Counted from the first letter of the stretch, positions 1 to 10,590 are shown. The stretch: 32,973 bases of DNA from Oscillospiraceae bacterium (GCA_902782125.1 CACZMA010000017.1:1-32973), one strand, 5' to 3'. Numbers and translations: made by a program. The notes: generated by a model from the letters alone, not told the origin.

Positions 1-97
1 TTTGTGGTTATTAACATTTTAAGGAAGAATAATCAGAATGACACTTTTTCTGATTTTTTGAATTTACACAATTATATGGACATAACCAGACTTCTCT

Positions 98-135
98 CAA
101 AAAGTCTACAAAAGAGCTGAAATGTAGACTTTTTG
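98..135. terminator. AT-rich inverted repeat, possible bidirectional terminator
   Basis: A perfect 13-bp inverted repeat (caaaaagtctaca / tgtagactttttg) is separated by 12 nt. Either strand would give a hairpin ending in a T-run, so it could end transcription entering from left of the window or act as an operator. The stem is AT-rich and therefore weak. The function is inferred. Confidence 0.4.
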
Positions 136-180
136 ATAGACTTTTCCGCCGAAGCGAACCCCGCAGCGCAACCAAATGCA

Positions 181-214
181 AATTAAAAGCCGCCGGAGGG
201 GTGAATCCGGCGGC
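181..214 (-). terminator. Rho-independent terminator of the GGDEF gene
   Basis: On the minus strand the sequence forms a perfect 9-bp GC-rich stem (GCCGCCGGA / TCCGGCGGC, 189-197 with 206-214) with an 8-nt loop, followed by TTTTAATTT. It lies about 20 bp after the stop codon of the GGDEF gene, the classic intrinsic terminator layout. Confidence 0.85.
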
Positions 215-235
215 CGGGATGAAGAGATGCGTTAC

Positions 236-2146
236 TTATTTCTCAGAGTGCATCTTCTTCTTAGTCTCATACATAAGATTATCAGCGTCCTTGATGTACT
301 CGGTCAGCGGCTTGTCGTCGCCCTCTTCGCTGATAATGAAGCCCGAGCTGACTGAAAGGCGGAACGGCCAGCTGCCCTCATGGTTGAACCTGTCGACCGA
401 AGCTAAGACATCTGACCTGAACGCTTCCGCAGCATCCTTATTCTTGACGCCGCCGATGATCAGGAACTCGTCTCCGCCGAACCTTACCGCGATCCAGTCC
501 TCGCGCAGGTTGGTCTTGATCGCACTCGCCGTAAGCCTTATCGCAGCATCTCCGCTGATATGCCCGAAAACATCATTGATCCTCTTCATGCGGTTGATGT
601 CTATGAACATTACCATGAGCCTTGTGCCGGACCTCTTGCAGTTTTCGTAGATCGGCGTAGCCTTGTTCTCGTATCCGAGACGGTTATACAGACCCGTCAT
701 CGTATCGATCTCTGAGATCTTCCTCAGGCTGTCGTTGTAGAACTTGAGCTGGATGTTGGATCTCTGGATCCTGAATGCCAGCATGAACTTCTCGACGTAA
801 GCGTGCAGGTCAAGATACTCGCGCGTGATCCTCGCATCTCCGTTCACTACGACATAACCGTAATTATACATACCGGTGTGGAGCGGGAACAGGAAATACA
901 CGTGACTCTCCTTGTCAGCCCTGTTATATCCGGGAATGAGGTCATGCCTGTTGGCGGAAATTCCTGCAGTTACTTCGTCATTTGTGCCGATCGAGACGAT
1001 ACTCTGCATCGGACCGTCATCCAGGCCGTCTTCGAAGACCTCCTGCTCATCGGCCATTACATCATTAATATACTTGCTGTGCATGATGATGTGGAAGTTG
1101 TTGCCGACAAAGTCGTGATCATTGGAATAGTAATCGACCAGCTTCTTTGTGAGTTCGCCGTATTCGTCTGTATAAGATATGAGCTGCGTAAGGGCACGTT
1201 CGCTTCCGTCGAGGGACTCTCTGTCAAGCGCATCACTGTAGGTAGCTTTACCCTGTTCACGGCGCCTCTCATCAAAACGTCCGTCCTGGCAGCATCCGCA
1301 GCTCTCACCTACCATCAGTTTGGAATTGATGAGGATCTGCATCTCTATAGCCTTGCCGTTCAGATGATCCGTGATGGTGTTGCAGCAGGCTTTGCCGATC
1401 GTCGTAAAGTCAGTATCTACCGTCGTCAGCACCGGATAGAATGCCTGTCCCTTGGGAACATAGTCGTAGCCCGTGACGATGACATCATCAGGGAGCGTGT
1501 ATCCGAGCCTTGTAAGTTCAGTGGAACATGCGAGCGCCATAACGTCGTTGCACGCGATTATCGCATCGGGAAGTCCTGCCGGATCTTCAGCCAGGTGCTT
1601 TGCTATCTCGAGTGTCTTGACGTTGCCCCAGTCGCCGTAATAGATGTTCTCTTCGGGAATGGGCCTGCCGTGTTCTTCGAAGACCTGCCTGACCGTATCG
1701 ATCCTGCAGATGCTCTCAGGATGCGTCTTATAGCCTCCGATGATGGCCGCACGCTTAACGTCGTGCACTTCGATCAGGTGCTTGGCAAGTTCCTTCATGC
1801 CGGACACGTTGTCCAATATGATACTGATCGCGCCTTCGACTTCAATGCCGACGCTGAACACCGGGACACCGGCCTCGATTGCCCTCTTGACGAGCGTTAT
1901 TCCTGTCTCGATGGAATTAAGGCTGTTGGACAACACGATGAGAGCGTCATAGTCTTTGAGATCCGGGAGATCATATATGTTGAGCTCGCCTCTGTTGAAT
2001 TCCTCGAACTCGTCGTAGGAGGCGTAGCTGAAGAACACAAATATGTCATATTCGTTGTTGACGTCGGCGGAACGGAAGCCCTTAAGCAGTGCCTTGAGAC
2101 TGTCCAAACCGTATCCGTTTGCAAAAACAGCAATCTTCTTTTTCAT
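236..2146 (-). CDS. LacI-type substrate-binding sensor fused to a GGDEF diguanylate cyclase
   Basis: Protein of 636 aa. The first ~290 residues resemble a periplasmic-binding/LacI-type sugar-binding domain (KIAVFANGYG start, 'AIIACNDVMALACSTELTRLG', 'VTGYDY'). A linker of ~180 residues follows, then a C-terminal GGDEF domain (DTMTGLYNR, DINRMKRINDVFGH, RFGGDEF). The signature GGDEF motif and metal-binding aspartate are intact, so cyclic-di-GMP synthesis is plausible. The usual RxxD inhibitory site reads REDW, so product inhibition at that site may be lost. There is no signal peptide or membrane segment, so it should sense a cytoplasmic ligand. I chose ATG 2146 over the upstream in-frame codon at 2173 because AAGGTGAGG lies just before it. 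It is monocistronic with its own terminator. The ligand is unknown. Confidence 0.85.
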   Translation of the reverse strand: MKKKIAVFANGYGLDSLKALLKGFRSADVNNEYDIFVFFSYASYDEFEEFNRGELNIYDLPDLKDYDALIVLSNSLNSIETGITLVKRAIEAGVPVFSVGIEVEGAISIILDNVSGMKELAKHLIEVHDVKRAAIIGGYKTHPESICRIDTVRQVFEEHGRPIPEENIYYGDWGNVKTLEIAKHLAEDPAGLPDAIIACNDVMALACSTELTRLGYTLPDDVIVTGYDYVPKGQAFYPVLTTVDTDFTTIGKACCNTITDHLNGKAIEMQILINSKLMVGESCGCCQDGRFDERRREQGKATYSDALDRESLDGSERALTQLISYTDEYGELTKKLVDYYSNDHDFVGNNFHIIMHSKYINDVMADEQEVFEDGLDDGPMQSIVSIGTNDEVTAGISANRHDLIPGYNRADKESHVYFLFPLHTGMYNYGYVVVNGDARITREYLDLHAYVEKFMLAFRIQRSNIQLKFYNDSLRKISEIDTMTGLYNRLGYENKATPIYENCKRSGTRLMVMFIDINRMKRINDVFGHISGDAAIRLTASAIKTNLREDWIAVRFGGDEFLIIGGVKNKDAAEAFRSDVLASVDRFNHEGSWPFRLSVSSGFIISEEGDDKPLTEYIKDADNLMYETKKKMHSEK

Positions 2147-2240
2147 TTTCCTCACCTTGGGTCTAGGATACACCGCCTTTATTACGGACCTATGAATGAA
2201 AACATAACAAACATAAAAGATTCTTTGGACACTCTTTCTT

Positions 2241-2260
2241 TACAGTATTTACACACTGTA
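2241..2260. promoter_or_regulatory. Palindrome TACAGT-N8-ACTGTA upstream of the GGDEF gene
   Basis: A 6-8-6 inverted repeat lies about 95 bp upstream of the GGDEF start. A second, wider inverted repeat flanks it (ttattacgga near 2180 and tccgtaat near 2269). The position fits an operator for the GGDEF gene, but no regulator can be assigned. Confidence 0.3.
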
Positions 2261-2329
2261 GTCTCAAATCCGTAATCGCGAGTTTTTGTGTTTACCGTAT
2301 CATCAGTCCATGCAAACAATTACATCAAG

Positions 2330-2349
2330 GGCAGATGAGAGCATCTGCC
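2330..2349. repeat. Perfect 8-bp hairpin in intergenic region
   Basis: GGCAGATG, loop AGAG, CATCTGCC. No T-run follows on either strand, so it is not an obvious terminator. It is one of three hairpins in the non-coding stretch between the GGDEF and TM2 genes. Confidence 0.4.
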
Positions 2350-2386
2350 GAAGGCTTTGAGTAATTTGGGATTGGATTGGGATTGG

Positions 2387-2412
2387 AGAGCCGGCTCGCG
2401 AGGGCCGGCTCT
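2387..2412. repeat. GC-rich hairpin in intergenic region
   Basis: AGAGCCGGC (2387-2395) pairs with GCCGGCTCT (2404-2412) across an 8-nt loop. TTCTCG follows rather than a T-run, so termination is uncertain. It could be a structural RNA element or a remnant repeat. Confidence 0.4.
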
Positions 2413-2450
2413 TCTCGTAAGGTGCCAGTGCCGTTGTTGCAGGAATAAAA

Positions 2451-2562
2451 TACACTGTTTTATACACTGCATAGCGTGGATTTTGCAGCGAAAACAGTGA
2501 GTTTCCGGGAGATATACACTGCTTTATACACTGCTATGCATGGACTTTGCAGTGTATTTTTG
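2451..2562. repeat. Two imperfect direct copies of a ~47-bp palindromic element
   Basis: Copy 1 begins at 2451 and copy 2 at 2515. Both share the order tacactg-ttt-atacactgc-atgg-tttgcag. In copy 2, atacactgc (2526-2534) pairs with gcagtgtat (2549-2557) and is followed by TTTTT, a terminator-like hairpin on the plus strand. Copy 1 has decayed in its right arm. The look is that of a small interspersed palindromic repeat. With one window I cannot say whether it occurs elsewhere. Confidence 0.5.
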
Positions 2563-2589
2563 CCCGCCACCGGCCCCAATCCCGGCAAT

Positions 2590-2618
2590 TTGATTTTAAG
2601 GGGGCACTATTCTATAAT
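2590..2618 (+). promoter_or_regulatory. Sigma-70-type promoter of the TM2 gene
   Basis: TTGATT (2590-2595), a 17-bp spacer, then consensus TATAAT (2613-2618). It sits 28 bp before the TM2 start codon, downstream of the repeat copies, so those repeats are probably outside the TM2 transcript. Confidence 0.75.
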
Positions 2619-2645
2619 CCGAGATGGATAAGGGAGGTGAGAAAA

Positions 2646-2876
2646 ATGACTCAGTACGTTACTACAACATCCAACAAGAGCAGACTTGTCGCACTTCTTC
2701 TCTGCATCTTCTTTGGAGAATTCGGCATCCACAGATTCTATGTCGGCAAGATCGGCACGGGAATACTCTGGCTCTGTACAGCAGGTCTGTTCGGTATCGG
2801 CTGGCTCGTAGATCTGATCAAGATCTGCATCGGTTCGTTCCGTGACAATGTCGGTACACCGCTCAGACAGTGGTGA
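2646..2876 (+). CDS. TM2-domain membrane protein
   Basis: A 76-aa protein matching the TM2 family: a short polar N-terminus, a first membrane helix (LVALLLCIFFGEFGIHRFYVG), a tight turn with the conserved G-x-H-R-F-Y-x-G, and a second helix ending in GIGWLVDLI. The family is common in Firmicutes and has no settled biochemical role. Start ATG 2646 follows a very strong AGGGAGGTGAG site; an in-frame extension to 2547 is discarded because it would cross the promoter. The gene is alone between its own promoter and a bidirectional terminator shared with pyrG. Confidence 0.85.
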   Translation: MTQYVTTTSNKSRLVALLLCIFFGEFGIHRFYVGKIGTGILWLCTAGLFGIGWLVDLIKICIGSFRDNVGTPLRQW

Positions 2877-2880
2877 GACA

Positions 2881-2924
2881 AAAAAACAAAGCCGGTTCAC
2901 TTCAAGTAGCCGGCTTTATTATTG
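2881..2924. terminator. Bidirectional terminator between TM2 gene and pyrG
   Basis: AAAGCCGG (2888-2895) pairs with CCGGCTTT (2910-2917). On plus the stem is followed by ATTATT; on minus by GTTTTTTT. It separates two convergent genes and can serve both. Confidence 0.8.
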
Positions 2925-2941
2925 ATCACCTGATCTTCTTA

Positions 2942-4537
<1,596 letters not shown>

Positions 4538-4574
4538 TCATCATCTCTTTCTGTATTTAATATTGATATTTGTC

Positions 4575-4617
4575 TATATAATCCCAGTAATCCCCGAGGC
4601 CAATTAAGGCCCCGGGA
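4575..4617 (-). promoter_or_regulatory. Hairpin and candidate pyrG promoter
   Basis: On minus, an imperfect GC-rich hairpin (arms within 4591-4600 and 4607-4617) follows glnN and may end that operon, but lacks a clear T-run. Overlapping it is TTGGCC (4598-4603), 17 bp, TATATA (4575-4580), a plausible weak pyrG promoter. Both roles are inferred from layout. Confidence 0.4.
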
Positions 4618-4647
4618 ATTACGCTTTGGGTGGAATATGAGGGTCAG

Positions 4648-6750
4648 TTACTTAACGCTGAAGAGCAGGTCACCGTAAGAAGGAAGCGGCCAGCACTCCT
4701 TGGAGACAAAGCTCTCTGCTTCGTCTGCAGCCGCACGGATATCATTCATTACGGGGATCACGTTATCCTTGATGGATACGCTCTCTGCGATGATGTCTGA
4801 TGCTGCGCCTGCTTCGCCTATTACTTTCTCGAGTTCGTTTGCTCCGGTGTATACCTTGTCAGCGAGGTCTGAGAGCTTGCCGATGACGTCGTTCTCGTAG
4901 ACACATGCTGCGGAAGGAGATACTGCCTTCTTTGCTGCTACAGCACCTGAGAGTTTTGTCTCGTAGCACTCGATCGCGGGAAGGATCAGCTTGCGGCTCA
5001 TCTCGAGCATGGTGTTCGCTTCGATCAAGACCTGCTTGCTGTAGTTGTCGAGCATGATGTCGACTCTGGACCTGAGTTCTGCCTCGGTGAAGACCTTGTG
5101 AGATGTGAGCATCTTTACGTTCTTCTCGTCCAACAGATGGGGCATGCAGTCAGGTGTTGTCGGATAGTTGGACAGACCTCTGACCTCTGTTGCCTCCTTG
5201 ACCCAGGACTCATCGTAACCGTTGCCGTTGAAGAGGATCCTCTTGTGGTCCTTGATGGTCTTCTTGATCATCTCGTGCAGAGCAGTCTCGAAATCTTCTG
5301 CGCCCTCGAGCCTGTCTGCGTAGATCTTCAGGGACTCGGCAACAGCGGAGTTGAGCATCATGTTGGCACATGCGATGCTGTTGGAAGAACCGAGGCTCCT
5401 GAACTCGAACTTGTTGCCGGTGAACGCGAACGGAGAAGTCCTGTTACGGTCTGTAGTATCGCGTGCGAATCCGGGCAGTACGTCTACGCCGAGCTTCATG
5501 ATCTTCTTCTCTGCACCTTCATAAGGTGTGTCGTTCTCGATGGCTTCGAGGATGGCTGACAGTTCGTCGCCGAGGAAGATCGAGATAATTGCCGGAGGTG
5601 CCTCGTTCGCACCGAGTCTGTGGTCGTTGCCTGCGGTAGCCACTGCGAGTCTCAGGAGATCCTGGTAATCATCCACTGCCTTGATGACGGCGCAGAGGAA
5701 GAGCAGGAACTGTGCGTTCTCGTAAGGAGTTGCACCGGGCGAGAGGAGATTGATTCCCGTGTCTGTCGACATCGACCAGTTGTTGTGCTTGCCTGAACCG
5801 TTAACGCCTGCGAACGGCTTCTCGTGCAGGAGGCATACAAGACCGTGTCTTGCTGCTACCTTCTGCATGATCTCCATCATGAGCTGGTTCTGATCGGTAG
5901 CGATATTTGTTGAAGAATATATAGGTGCGAGCTCGTGCTGAGCGGGTGCGACCTCGTTGTGCTCTGTCTTGGCGAGGATGCCGAGCTTCCAGAGTTCCTG
6001 GTTAAGGTCGTTCATGAACTCCTGTACCTTGGGCTTGATGACGCCGAAGTAGTGGTCGTCCATCTCCTGGCCTTTGGGTGCTTTCGCGCCGAAGAGGGTC
6101 CTTCCTGTGTACTTGATGTCGGGACGCCGGTCGTACATCTCCTTGGTGATGAGGAAGTACTCCTGCTCGGGGCCGACTGATGTATGAACGTATTTCGCGT
6201 CCTCGTTGCCGAAGAGCTTCAGGATACGGAGAGCTTGCTTGTTCAGGGCCTCCATGGATCTGAGGAGCGGTGTCTTCTTATCGAGCGCCTCGCCCGTGTA
6301 TGAGCAGAACGCGGTCGGGATGCAGAGTGTCTTATCCTTGATGAAAGCATAAGATGTAGGATCCCATGCTGTATATCCTCTTGCCTCGAAGGTAGCTCTG
6401 ATGCCGCCTGTCGGGAAGGAAGATGCGTCAGGCTCGCCCTGGATGAGTTCCTTGCCGGAGAATTCCATTATGACTCCGCCGTCAGGTGAGGGTTCGATGA
6501 ACGAGTCGTGCTTCTCAGCGGTTACGCCTGTAAGGGGCTGGAACCAGTGTGTGAAGTGTGTGGCACCCTTGGACAGCGCCCAGTCGCGCATGGCTGCCGC
6601 TACTTGGTCTGCCACTCCGAGCTCGAGCTTGGCGCCCTCGTCGATCGTCTTCCTTAAGGACAGATAGACGTCCTCGGGTAATACCGCTCTCATGTTTCTG
6701 TCGTCGAAAACGTTCTCTCCGAACATTTCAGGTACTGCTCTCATTTCCAT
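4648..6750 (-). CDS. glnN: Glutamine synthetase, type III
   Basis: A 700-aa protein, the length typical of type III enzymes (GSI is ~450). It makes glutamine from glutamate, ammonium and ATP. Seen in sequence: the type III N-terminal block ([13 protein letters not shown]), the catalytic [12 protein letters not shown] motif, the [21 protein letters not shown] motif with substrate-binding residues, and a helical C-terminal extension. Start ATG 6750 has AAGGAGGA 8 nt upstream. It lies only 31 bp after amt with no terminator between, so the two form an operon under the amt promoter and its LysR-type box. This pairs ammonium uptake with assimilation. Confidence 0.96.
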   Translation of the reverse strand: MEMRAVPEMFGENVFDDRNMRAVLPEDVYLSLRKTIDEGAKLELGVADQVAAAMRDWALSKGATHFTHWFQPLTGVTAEKHDSFIEPSPDGGVIMEFSGKELIQGEPDASSFPTGGIRATFEARGYTAWDPTSYAFIKDKTLCIPTAFCSYTGEALDKKTPLLRSMEALNKQALRILKLFGNEDAKYVHTSVGPEQEYFLITKEMYDRRPDIKYTGRTLFGAKAPKGQEMDDHYFGVIKPKVQEFMNDLNQELWKLGILAKTEHNEVAPAQHELAPIYSSTNIATDQNQLMMEIMQKVAARHGLVCLLHEKPFAGVNGSGKHNNWSMSTDTGINLLSPGATPYENAQFLLFLCAVIKAVDDYQDLLRLAVATAGNDHRLGANEAPPAIISIFLGDELSAILEAIENDTPYEGAEKKIMKLGVDVLPGFARDTTDRNRTSPFAFTGNKFEFRSLGSSNSIACANMMLNSAVAESLKIYADRLEGAEDFETALHEMIKKTIKDHKRILFNGNGYDESWVKEATEVRGLSNYPTTPDCMPHLLDEKNVKMLTSHKVFTEAELRSRVDIMLDNYSKQVLIEANTMLEMSRKLILPAIECYETKLSGAVAAKKAVSPSAACVYENDVIGKLSDLADKVYTGANELEKVIGEAGAASDIIAESVSIKDNVIPVMNDIRAAADEAESFVSKECWPLPSYGDLLFSVK

Positions 6751-6781
6751 AGATATATTCCTCCTTAAATTCGTAACAGTG

Positions 6782-8551
6782 TTACTCTACGTCCTGCAGT
6801 GCAGCGTAGTTCTCTTCTCCGGTACGGATCTTGACGACCTTGCCTACGTTGTAGACGAAGATCTTACCGTCACCGATGTGTCCCGTATAAAGGACTTCCT
6901 TAGCCTTCTCGATGACCGTCTCAACGGGGATCTTGGAGATGACTACTTCCACTTTGATCTTGGGCAGGAGCGTCGCGTCTACTTCAACGCCGCGGTACTT
7001 CTCGCCCGCACCCTTCTGGATGCCGCAGCCCATGACCTGGGTTACCGTCATACCGGTGACACCGATATCGTTCATTGCTTTCCTGAGCTTGTCATAACGT
7101 GACAGCTTGGCGATGATGACTACCTTATGCATGCCGGTATCGATCTCAGGTGCAACAGCAACCTTGACTGCTGCGTTCTTCTGAGCCTCGGAAGCCTCTG
7201 CATATTCGGGTGTACCGAGGTCTGTGTTCTCGTTCTCTTCCATCATTGCGCCGGATACATCCATGAGGGAGAAACCGGAGTAAGCACTTGCAAGACCATG
7301 CTCTGTAACGTCAAGACCTGTGAGCTCTTCTTCCTCGGATGCTCTGAGACCGAAGATGGCCTTGATGATGAAGAATGTAATTGTGATAGTAACTGCTGTC
7401 CAAGCTGCCGTAGCGAGCATACCGATCGTCTGGATGCCGAGGAGCTTCGCGCCGCCGCCGTAGAACAGACCTACCATCTCGTTGCCTGCGCTATCTGCGA
7501 TGGCGTAAGCAGGAGCTGTGTTTGTAGCAAAGAGACCTACTGCGATAGTTCCCCAGATACCGTTGAACATGTGTACTGCAACAGCACCGACAGGGTCATC
7601 GACTCTTATTACGTTATCAAGGAACCATACGCCGAATACTACGAGGACGCCGGAGACTGCACCGATGATTGTAGCGCCGAGTGCGTCTGTTACGTCACAG
7701 GGAGCCGTGATGGCAACAAGACCTGCAAGTGAAGCATTGAGGCACATCGATACATCGGGCTTACCGTATCTGACCCATGTGAAGATCATGCAGACAACTG
7801 TAGCGATTGCAGGTGCGATGGTCGTTGTTACGAATACCGATCCGAGCTGAGCCACATCTGTGCAGGCAGCGCCGTTGAATCCGTACCAGCCGAGCCAGAG
7901 GATGAATACACCGAGTGCACCCATCGGGATGTTGTGGCCGGGGAATGCATTAACCTTAGTAACCTTGCCGGACTTATCCTTTACGAACTTACCGATACGG
8001 GGTCCGAGGATAGCTGCACCGATGAGGGCTGAGATACCGCCTACCATGTGGATGCAGTTGGAACCTGCGAAATCGTGGAATCCCATCTGTGCGAGCCAGC
8101 CGCCGCCCCATGTCCAGTGAGCTTCGATAGGATAGATCACTGCGGAGATAACTCCTGAATATACGCAGTAAGAAAGGAATCTTGTTCTCTCTGCCATCGC
8201 GCCAGATACGATCGTTGCCGTTGTGGCGCAGAAGACGAGGTTGAATACGAAGTTAGACCAATCGAAGCTTGCGTAGTTCGTGAATATGTCGAGGTTCGGA
8301 AGTCCTACGAGGCCGAAGAGGGTGTCTTCGCCGAGGAAGAGACCGAAACCGATCACGATGAATACTACTGTTCCGATACAGAAATCCATCAGGTTCTTCA
8401 TGATGATGTTTCCTGCATTCTTAGCTCTGGCAAAGCCGCACTCTACCATCGCGAATCCGGCCTGCATCCAGAAGACCAGTGCCGCGCCAATCAAGAACCA
8501 GACGCCGAACACTTTCTCATCGATCAGGCTGCTGATTAAATTTGTGTCCAT
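6782..8551 (-). CDS. amt: Ammonium transporter fused to a C-terminal P-II signalling domain
   Basis: A 589-aa membrane protein. Residues ~1-440 are an Amt/MEP/Rh channel with 11 expected helices; both pore histidine contexts are visible ([10 protein letters not shown] and VAVHMFNG). From residue ~474 to the end is a full P-II (GlnB/GlnK) domain starting [10 protein letters not shown], with the T-loop GEKYRGVEV (Tyr ~519) and the later [11 protein letters not shown] nucleotide-binding segment. P-II proteins normally bind AmtB as a separate trimer and plug the pore; here the plug would be tethered. ATG 8551 is chosen because AAGGAGGAGAG lies directly upstream; the open frame extends 86 codons further but covers the promoter. 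First gene of the amt-glnN operon. Confidence 0.95.
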   Translation of the reverse strand: MDTNLISSLIDEKVFGVWFLIGAALVFWMQAGFAMVECGFARAKNAGNIIMKNLMDFCIGTVVFIVIGFGLFLGEDTLFGLVGLPNLDIFTNYASFDWSNFVFNLVFCATTATIVSGAMAERTRFLSYCVYSGVISAVIYPIEAHWTWGGGWLAQMGFHDFAGSNCIHMVGGISALIGAAILGPRIGKFVKDKSGKVTKVNAFPGHNIPMGALGVFILWLGWYGFNGAACTDVAQLGSVFVTTTIAPAIATVVCMIFTWVRYGKPDVSMCLNASLAGLVAITAPCDVTDALGATIIGAVSGVLVVFGVWFLDNVIRVDDPVGAVAVHMFNGIWGTIAVGLFATNTAPAYAIADSAGNEMVGLFYGGGAKLLGIQTIGMLATAAWTAVTITITFFIIKAIFGLRASEEEELTGLDVTEHGLASAYSGFSLMDVSGAMMEENENTDLGTPEYAEASEAQKNAAVKVAVAPEIDTGMHKVVIIAKLSRYDKLRKAMNDIGVTGMTVTQVMGCGIQKGAGEKYRGVEVDATLLPKIKVEVVISKIPVETVIEKAKEVLYTGHIGDGKIFVYNVGKVVKIRTGEENYAALQDVE

Positions 8552-8575
8552 AAACTCTCCTCCTTCAAAACATTT

Positions 8576-8612
8576 CCAAAAGGTATTGTTATTATCTAAC
8601 AATGCTTTTTGG
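8576..8612 (-). promoter_or_regulatory. 37-bp leader dyad of the amt-glnN operon
   Basis: On minus, a 16-position stem with only two mismatches (A.C and C.A) and a 5-nt GATAA loop lies between the promoter and the amt ribosome site. The inner core is ATTG-N11-CAAT. The gltB leader has the same element at 16732-16768 with the same arm and loop lengths. It may act as RNA hairpin or DNA operator. It resembles, but does not match, a TnrA/GlnR box (spacing 5 rather than 7). Confidence 0.6.
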
Positions 8613-8636
8613 CTATTGTTTTTGATTTCAAGTGCA

Positions 8637-8665
8637 ATTGTAGCGCTAACGCGTAAACAAATAAA
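8637..8665 (-). promoter_or_regulatory. Promoter of the amt-glnN operon
   Basis: On minus: TTTATT (8660-8665), 17-bp spacer, TACAAT (8637-8642). The weak -35 suggests activation. The layout equals that of the gltB promoter base for base in spacing, which is the main support. Confidence 0.7.
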
Positions 8666-8688
8666 ATACGAATAATTTAAGCACAATG

Positions 8689-8703
8689 ATACCTTATGGG
8701 TAT
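8689..8703. promoter_or_regulatory. LysR-type binding box upstream of amt
   Basis: ATACC-TTATG-GGTAT, a perfect 5-5-5 palindrome containing the T-N11-A pattern of LysR regulators. Its centre is about 67 bp before the predicted start of transcription, the usual position of the LysR recognition site. The same box, with one base changed in the spacer, stands before gltB. Confidence 0.7.
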
Positions 8704-8864
8704 GGTTTGATATTTGCCCGGGATCCCGGAAACCTGAACCCCCCACAGTTTTAAGCATTTGCAGGCAAATCAACGGTTTTGGGGCGCTCGGAGCATTTAC
8801 AATAATCAAATAAACTTAATCAAAAACGCGCGTTCGGAGTCAAAAAACGATAATAAATAATTAC
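8704..8864. other. Non-coding stretch between amt control region and the C26 hydrolase gene
   Basis: No gene seen. It holds a 12-bp palindrome CCGGGATCCCGG (8718-8729), a long imperfect stem around 8741-8786 with CCCCA/TGGGG at its base and ATTTGC/GCAAAT near its tip, and a palindrome AACGCGCGTT near 8825. One of these may end the minus-strand hydrolase transcript, but none has a convincing T-run. Confidence 0.4.
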
Positions 8865-9563
8865 TCAAAATTGCCGGACAAATGCCTTAAAGATCTTCCT
8901 GCTGTTATCGTCTTTCTTATATGAGAACTCCGGATGCCATTGAACAGCCCACAAAAACCTGTAGAAAGGTTTATACAGTGCTTCGACGATCCCGTCTTCA
9001 GACTCGGCCATTACTTCCAGGCAAGGAGCTACATCTTTAACAGCCTGATGGTGATAACTGTTTACGCTGATCCTGTCAGAACCAAGACAGTCGTATAGCG
9101 GAGAGTCTTTCTTTATAAATACATCATGAACCGGAACATCATATGGCGGGGTTTGATGATGATCGATATCCGACGGGTGCTGTGTCGGCAGATCCTGGTA
9201 CAGCGTTCCGCCTAACAGAGCATATATCAGCTGGATCCCTCTGCAGATCCCCAGGATCGGCTTATCCTTTTGCATGGCTTCTTCAAGAACGAGTCTTTCC
9301 ATATTATCCCTCGCCTTGCAGCATAACACCGTACCATTCAAAGCTTCCTCACCATAGACTGAAGGATCGACATCATGTCCTCCCGTCAAAAGGATCCCGT
9401 CACATATATCGACAAGATGTTCTATCTCTTCCCGGTCTTCGGTCAGAGGAAGAATAACGGGCGTTGCGCCGGCCTCTTGCAGACCTTCAAGATAGCCCGG
9501 CAGCATCCATAAACTGTCTTTCTCATCATCCCATAAAGGCATGACACCTACTAATGGTTTCAT
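8865..9563 (-). CDS. Peptidase C26 / gamma-glutamyl hydrolase family, class-I amidotransferase fold
   Basis: A 232-aa cytoplasmic protein of the PuuD-like family that cleaves gamma-glutamyl amide bonds. The nucleophile is Cys107 in GICRGIQ, with the His-Glu pair at 210 and 212 in WHPEF; the typical LLTGGHDVDP segment precedes it. Start ATG 9563 is preferred to the TTG at 9578 because GGGAG lies 8 nt upstream and it matches the family start (MKPLVGVMP). It follows the RelA/SpoT-domain gene by 18 bp and is probably co-transcribed. The substrate is not shown; a gamma-glutamyl compound would fit the nitrogen context. Confidence 0.85.
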   Translation of the reverse strand: MKPLVGVMPLWDDEKDSLWMLPGYLEGLQEAGATPVILPLTEDREEIEHLVDICDGILLTGGHDVDPSVYGEEALNGTVLCCKARDNMERLVLEEAMQKDKPILGICRGIQLIYALLGGTLYQDLPTQHPSDIDHHQTPPYDVPVHDVFIKKDSPLYDCLGSDRISVNSYHHQAVKDVAPCLEVMAESEDGIVEALYKPFYRFLWAVQWHPEFSYKKDDNSRKIFKAFVRQF

Positions 9564-9581
9564 ATATCCATCTCCCAAAAG

Positions 9582-10562
9582 TTATACTAAGTCGTTCTGG
9601 AATCTTGACAGGTGCTCATAAGGAAGGATCAGCCTTCCCCTGTATAATCCGCAGCCGTCATTGATCATGGCATTGTCAACAGCACCGAACATGTTGACAT
9701 CTACTTTGCTCAAGTCCAGCTTCTGAAGCATCATCCCGCGTTCATATGCGTTATCAAAGAAGGCGTTCTCACCATAAGGAATAGCCTCGCGACGTGCACG
9801 GTCTTTTTCCTGTCTCTTCTCATAGCCCAGATGATTTGCTGGACCGATCTCGGCATTGTCATCCATCGTTTTAGTCCTGATCTGCACTTCGATGTTGCTC
9901 CTTGAAGTGTTGTCAAAAAATGCAATATGCAAAGAGCGGTATTCAAACGACTTGGGCGTTAGAATATAGTCACGGTAGTATTGCCTGTACTGCTCCCTGA
10001 TTCTGTCGCTCCGGTGGTCAAGACCGGATATCTCGGGCTCGAATCCGCGCTCTTCCAAAAAGCCGGGAAGCGCATTTGCGATCTCGTATATGTATTTGAT
10101 CTCACTTTCTTCCCTGTTCTCACCGGGAGCAAGATGACACTTGGGAAGCGATATAACTATTCTGTATGCAATAAGATCTTTGATACGCCTTAATTGATCC
10201 TTGATCTCAGACTCTGAAGGATACTTCCCGGTCCTGCTATAGTATTCATAAATGTACTCCACTATATTACCGTTGATCTTCTCTTCCAATCGTATAAGAG
10301 ACTTGATCCTTCCCTTGAAAGTAAACGCAAGCTGCGGATACTTCTCGGTCATGTACTTATAGAATTCGCGGATCGTCTGTGACTGCAATGTCAGGAATTC
10401 ATTATGTTCCAAGAGTCCGATCATCTGAACCAGACAATTACAGTGCGCAAGATCAACACCGTTGTTGTCTCTGATCGCGCTTTCCTTAAGATCATTGGAA
10501 TAACTATGCAAGATCTTAACTACCGTGTCACCACTATACAGATAATCATTAAGGGTTATCAT
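9582..10562 (-). CDS. RelA/SpoT-domain protein (putative alarmone synthetase)
   Basis: A 326-aa protein with a RelA/SpoT nucleotidyltransferase core at ~75-265: FTFKGRIKSLIRLEEKI, DLIAYRIVIS, SFEYRSLHIAFF, and NIEVQIRTKTMDDNAEIGPANHLGYEKR, matching the EVQIRT...AE.G..AH block of (p)ppGpp synthetases. There is no HD hydrolase domain and no TGS/ACT regulatory region, so it is nearer to small alarmone synthetases, though longer. The N-terminal ~75 and C-terminal ~60 residues are not recognised. ATG 10562 follows CGGAG by 9 nt. Only ~28 nt separate it from the gltBD terminator, so its promoter must overlap that terminator or it relies on read-through. Activity is inferred. Confidence 0.75.
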   Translation of the reverse strand: MITLNDYLYSGDTVVKILHSYSNDLKESAIRDNNGVDLAHCNCLVQMIGLLEHNEFLTLQSQTIREFYKYMTEKYPQLAFTFKGRIKSLIRLEEKINGNIVEYIYEYYSRTGKYPSESEIKDQLRRIKDLIAYRIVISLPKCHLAPGENREESEIKYIYEIANALPGFLEERGFEPEISGLDHRSDRIREQYRQYYRDYILTPKSFEYRSLHIAFFDNTSRSNIEVQIRTKTMDDNAEIGPANHLGYEKRQEKDRARREAIPYGENAFFDNAYERGMMLQKLDLSKVDVNMFGAVDNAMINDGCGLYRGRLILPYEHLSRFQNDLV

Positions 10563-10590
10563 GTGAATTACTCCGTACTGTATTCCATAT

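Noticed and set aside
803..2275. 490-codon open frame on plus
   Set aside because: Antisense to the GGDEF gene, with no ribosome site and no recognisable protein; it arises from the codon bias of the minus-strand gene.
8588..8602. TnrA/GlnR-type box in the amt leader
   Set aside because: The TGTTA/TAACA arms are right but the spacer is 5 bp, not 7.
8552..8809. 86-codon N-terminal extension of amt
   Set aside because: It would cover the promoter, dyad and LysR box; AAGGAGGA stands directly before ATG 8551, where Amt homology begins.
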